Origin: Syntrophus aciditrophicus
Lineage (GTDB): Bacteria; Desulfobacterota; Syntrophia; Syntrophales; UBA8958
Direction of reading: 5' to 3'
Assembly: GCA_020718905.1 (NCBI GenBank)
Contig: DYRD01000004.1
Span: forward strand, 24,779-59,098
Length of the DNA stretch: 34,320 bases
Translations under genes and position numbers: made by a program
Shown: positions 32,719 through 34,320 of the stretch, piece by piece
Numbering within the stretch: position 1 is the first letter of the stretch
How the letters are laid out: every line of letters starts with the position of its first letter
Notes under the pieces: generated by a model
The model's database searches: none
Told to the model about the DNA's origin: nothing
Seen by the model: the letters and a program-made list of their open reading frames with translations, nothing else

Positions 32719-32737
32719 GTCTGACAGGGGAGGCAGG

Positions 32738-33832
32738 TCATTTGGCGATGGAAACCTCGCACGCCAGGCCCGGCAAGAGATCAGGGTGACTATTAAGATT
32801 ATCGATGGCGATGCGGACGGGAATCCGCTGGACTACCTTCGTAAACTCGCCGGCGTATACATCCCGGGGAATGAGGGCGAATTCCGCCGCCGAGGCCGGG
32901 GTTACGACAACGACCGTTCCCGTCAGGTTCCGATCGGGCAAATTATCGACGGTAAAGACGGCCTTTTTCCCGGGAGTGATGTGGCGGACCTTGGTTTCTT
33001 CAAAGCGGGCCTCGATATAGCCGCTGTCGGGATTATAAATACCGAGGGCAGGTCTCCCCGGCGTGGCGTAATCTCCCTCCCGGACAAGAATGCGGGCGAC
33101 AACGCCATTGATCGGGGCCTTGACCTCACAGCGGGAGCGGTTCAGCTTAGCAAGCTTCCGGGCTTCCTCGGCCTTATGAATCCCGTCGGTGACCTCGCGG
33201 TTAACCGCTTCCGCCTTGGCAATGACTGATCGGGAGGCCTCGGCTTCTTTCAAGCGGGCCGCGGCATAGGAAACCTGAGCTTTGGCGGTGTTAAAATCAG
33301 CCGTCGCCACCCGCCAGGAAGTTTCTACTTCATCGAAACGGGCTTTTCTGATGGTCTGCTTCTCATAAAGCTGCTTGAACCGTTTGTACTGAAGCTGCCA
33401 GTGGTCAAGATTGGCCTGAGCCTTGATTTTTTGCTTCCCCGCGACTGCGAGGGCTGCCCGGGCTGCGTCAATCGTTGCGGGGACGGTGAGCCGCGCCTGG
33501 TTCAGCTCCGCCTGGGAGCGTTCCTGCCGGGAATGACCGGAGGCAAGGTCCGCATCGGCCAGACCCAAGTGGCGGTCCAGTTGCTCCGGATCGATGCGCA
33601 ACAGAACCTGGCCCGCCTGTCCTTCCTTTACGGTTATCTCGCTGATCCTCCCGGGAACCTCCGGGGCGATATTGGCCATGTCGGCTTTGATATAGGCGGC
33701 GTTGGTCGTCACGTGGTTCAAGCGCCAGTAGAGCCAGCGGCCGCTGAGGATCAACGTCACCGACAATATCAGCATCAGGAATACCCTCCCGCCGAGGCGC
33801 CATTTATTTACCTTTGTCTTGGTATCATCCAT
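32738..33832 (-). CDS. HlyD/EmrA-type membrane fusion protein
   Basis: 364 residues. One N-terminal membrane anchor (about residues 14-36) is followed by the biotinyl-lipoyl-like part (NIAPEVPGRISEITVKEGQ), a long alpha-hairpin rich in Ala, Gln and Lys (residues ~85-215), and the returning lipoyl half (SRCEVKAPINGVVARILVREGD) with a beta-barrel end (TVDNLPDRNLTGTVVVV, VPVRIAID-like). It links the inner-membrane pump to an outer-membrane channel across the periplasm. The start ATG overlaps the TetR stop by eight bases, and the pump follows by 19 bases: a tetR-emrA-emrB-type operon. Confidence 0.9.
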   Translation of the reverse strand: MDDTKTKVNKWRLGGRVFLMLILSVTLILSGRWLYWRLNHVTTNAAYIKADMANIAPEVPGRISEITVKEGQAGQVLLRIDPEQLDRHLGLADADLASGHSRQERSQAELNQARLTVPATIDAARAALAVAGKQKIKAQANLDHWQLQYKRFKQLYEKQTIRKARFDEVETSWRVATADFNTAKAQVSYAAARLKEAEASRSVIAKAEAVNREVTDGIHKAEEARKLAKLNRSRCEVKAPINGVVARILVREGDYATPGRPALGIYNPDSGYIEARFEETKVRHITPGKKAVFTVDNLPDRNLTGTVVVVTPASAAEFALIPRDVYAGEFTKVVQRIPVRIAIDNLNSHPDLLPGLACEVSIAK

Positions 33833-34316
33833 CTTTTCGAACCTCCCGCATCATAATTCCATACAAGAGAAGTTGGAGCAGGTCATCGATCTCCCGTTCC
33901 ATTTTGTCAGGCGTCTCCTCAAAGACCAGGGGTACCTCCAGCCGGTTGAGAACATTTTGTAGCGTTTTAGCGAGATGTTCGGGATCGGCGGATCGAAATA
34001 TTCCGTCTGTCTGCCATTTCCTCAAAAGGGCAGCTATCATGTCCCTTTCGGAGTCGCGAAAGGTTGTTGCGTGGGCGGCGTAAAGCTGGGCAACTTCTTC
34101 GCCTACATCCCGGGGAACCATGAGCAACTCCCGGAGTTGTTGAAAATGGGTTAGCTTGGCCATGATCAAGGCACGAAGCTGACGGGGGGGATCCGCTGAA
34201 GATGAGAGGCCCTGCTCCATACCCGTGAGGACGGCATGTTCTTCCCGGGTAATGACGGCATGGAAGATAGAGCGGGTATGGCAAAACTGGACAGGTGCAT
34301 AAGTGGGAGGATTGTT
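33825..34316 (-). CDS. TetR-family regulator, C-terminal part (5' end beyond or broken at window edge)
   Basis: The text HTRSIFHAVITREEHAVL followed by an all-helical domain (LRALIMAKLTHFQQLRELL, then AKTLQNVLNRLEVPLVF) fits the end of a TetR HTH domain and the ligand-binding domain. The HTH itself is not visible: the frame meets TAG at 34319-34317, only a few residues before the family-like part starts, and no other frame there gives a convincing HTH. So the gene has a frameshift or nonsense change at the window edge, or starts late (ATG 34220). It is the first gene of the efflux operon and probably represses it. Confidence 0.65.
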   Translation of the reverse strand, partial: NNPPTYAPVQFCHTRSIFHAVITREEHAVLTGMEQGLSSSADPPRQLRALIMAKLTHFQQLRELLMVPRDVGEEVAQLYAAHATTFRDSERDMIAALLRKWQTDGIFRSADPEHLAKTLQNVLNRLEVPLVFEETPDKMEREIDDLLQLLLYGIMMREVRKDG

Positions 34317-34320
34317 CTAT

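Noticed and set aside
1-34320. tRNA, rRNA, CRISPR arrays, riboswitches
   Set aside because: Reading by eye found no cloverleaf-like sequence, no direct repeats with regular spacing and no known riboswitch core. A covariance-model search would be needed to exclude small RNAs.

Overview
The window looks like a chromosomal segment of an anaerobic deltaproteobacterium (Desulfobacterota), most like the Syntrophia/Syntrophales group (Syntrophus- or Smithella-like). This is inferred from protein flavour and gene order: nadK-recN-GNAT-mltA, trpS-scpA-scpB-rluB-HU, a CoA-transferase of the 4-hydroxybutyrate/butyryl type, an acyl-CoA ligase remnant, and a deltaproteobacterial-style palindromic repeat. 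No rRNA, tRNA or CRISPR array was found by eye.

Layout. 1-2100: the tail of a membrane protein, a small Cys-rich ORF, a minus-strand lipoprotein fused to a truncated CoA-transferase, and a small exported protein, with two hairpin terminators. 2101-2820: non-coding, with one candidate promoter. 2821-5158: a caspase-like lipoprotein with five ~48-residue repeats, split by a frameshift. 5173-5769: a MerR regulator interrupted by an in-frame amber codon. 5899-12817: a long plus-strand cluster (QueG-like Fe-S protein, thiol-dioxygenase-like cupin, nitronate monooxygenase with a frameshift, nadK, recN, GNAT, mltA). 12821-14958: a minus-strand ubiA-family prenyltransferase / radical SAM-SPASM pair. 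15060-19508: trpS-scpA-scpB-rluB, then an HU-type gene with its own promoter and an M50 protease. 19509-24023: a 125-bp nested palindrome, radC, sodB, an acyl-CoA ligase remnant, a BASS-type transporter and an HtrA protease, mostly on the minus strand. 24096-27595: a patatin-like protein overlapping one ORF that joins a two-TM K+ channel/RCK protein to an adenine deaminase lacking an internal segment. 27596-29660: a degenerate, mobile-DNA-rich patch with an IS200/IS605-type element and a decayed group II intron reverse transcriptase that stops just before the YADD box. 29662-31174: a hypothetical protein and a PfkB kinase. 31242-34316: a TetR-HlyD-MFS efflux operon, cut by the window end.

The housekeeping clusters are tightly packed with ATGA-type overlaps, suggesting translational coupling. 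Several genes carry single-base frameshifts, some in short homopolymers (scpA in a C8 run, the BASS transporter in a T6 run, the MFS pump in an A5 run). Because scpA is normally important for chromosome segregation, at least some of these probably reflect sequencing or assembly error. In contrast, the reverse transcriptase, the acyl-CoA ligase remnant, the truncated CoA-transferase and the internally deleted adenine deaminase have lost whole segments and look like real decay or rearrangement.

The observations most worth a second look are the channel-deaminase fusion, the lipoprotein-anchored half CoA-transferase, the UbiA/radical-SAM pair, the caspase-like repeat lipoprotein and the Fe-S/cupin/flavin operon.
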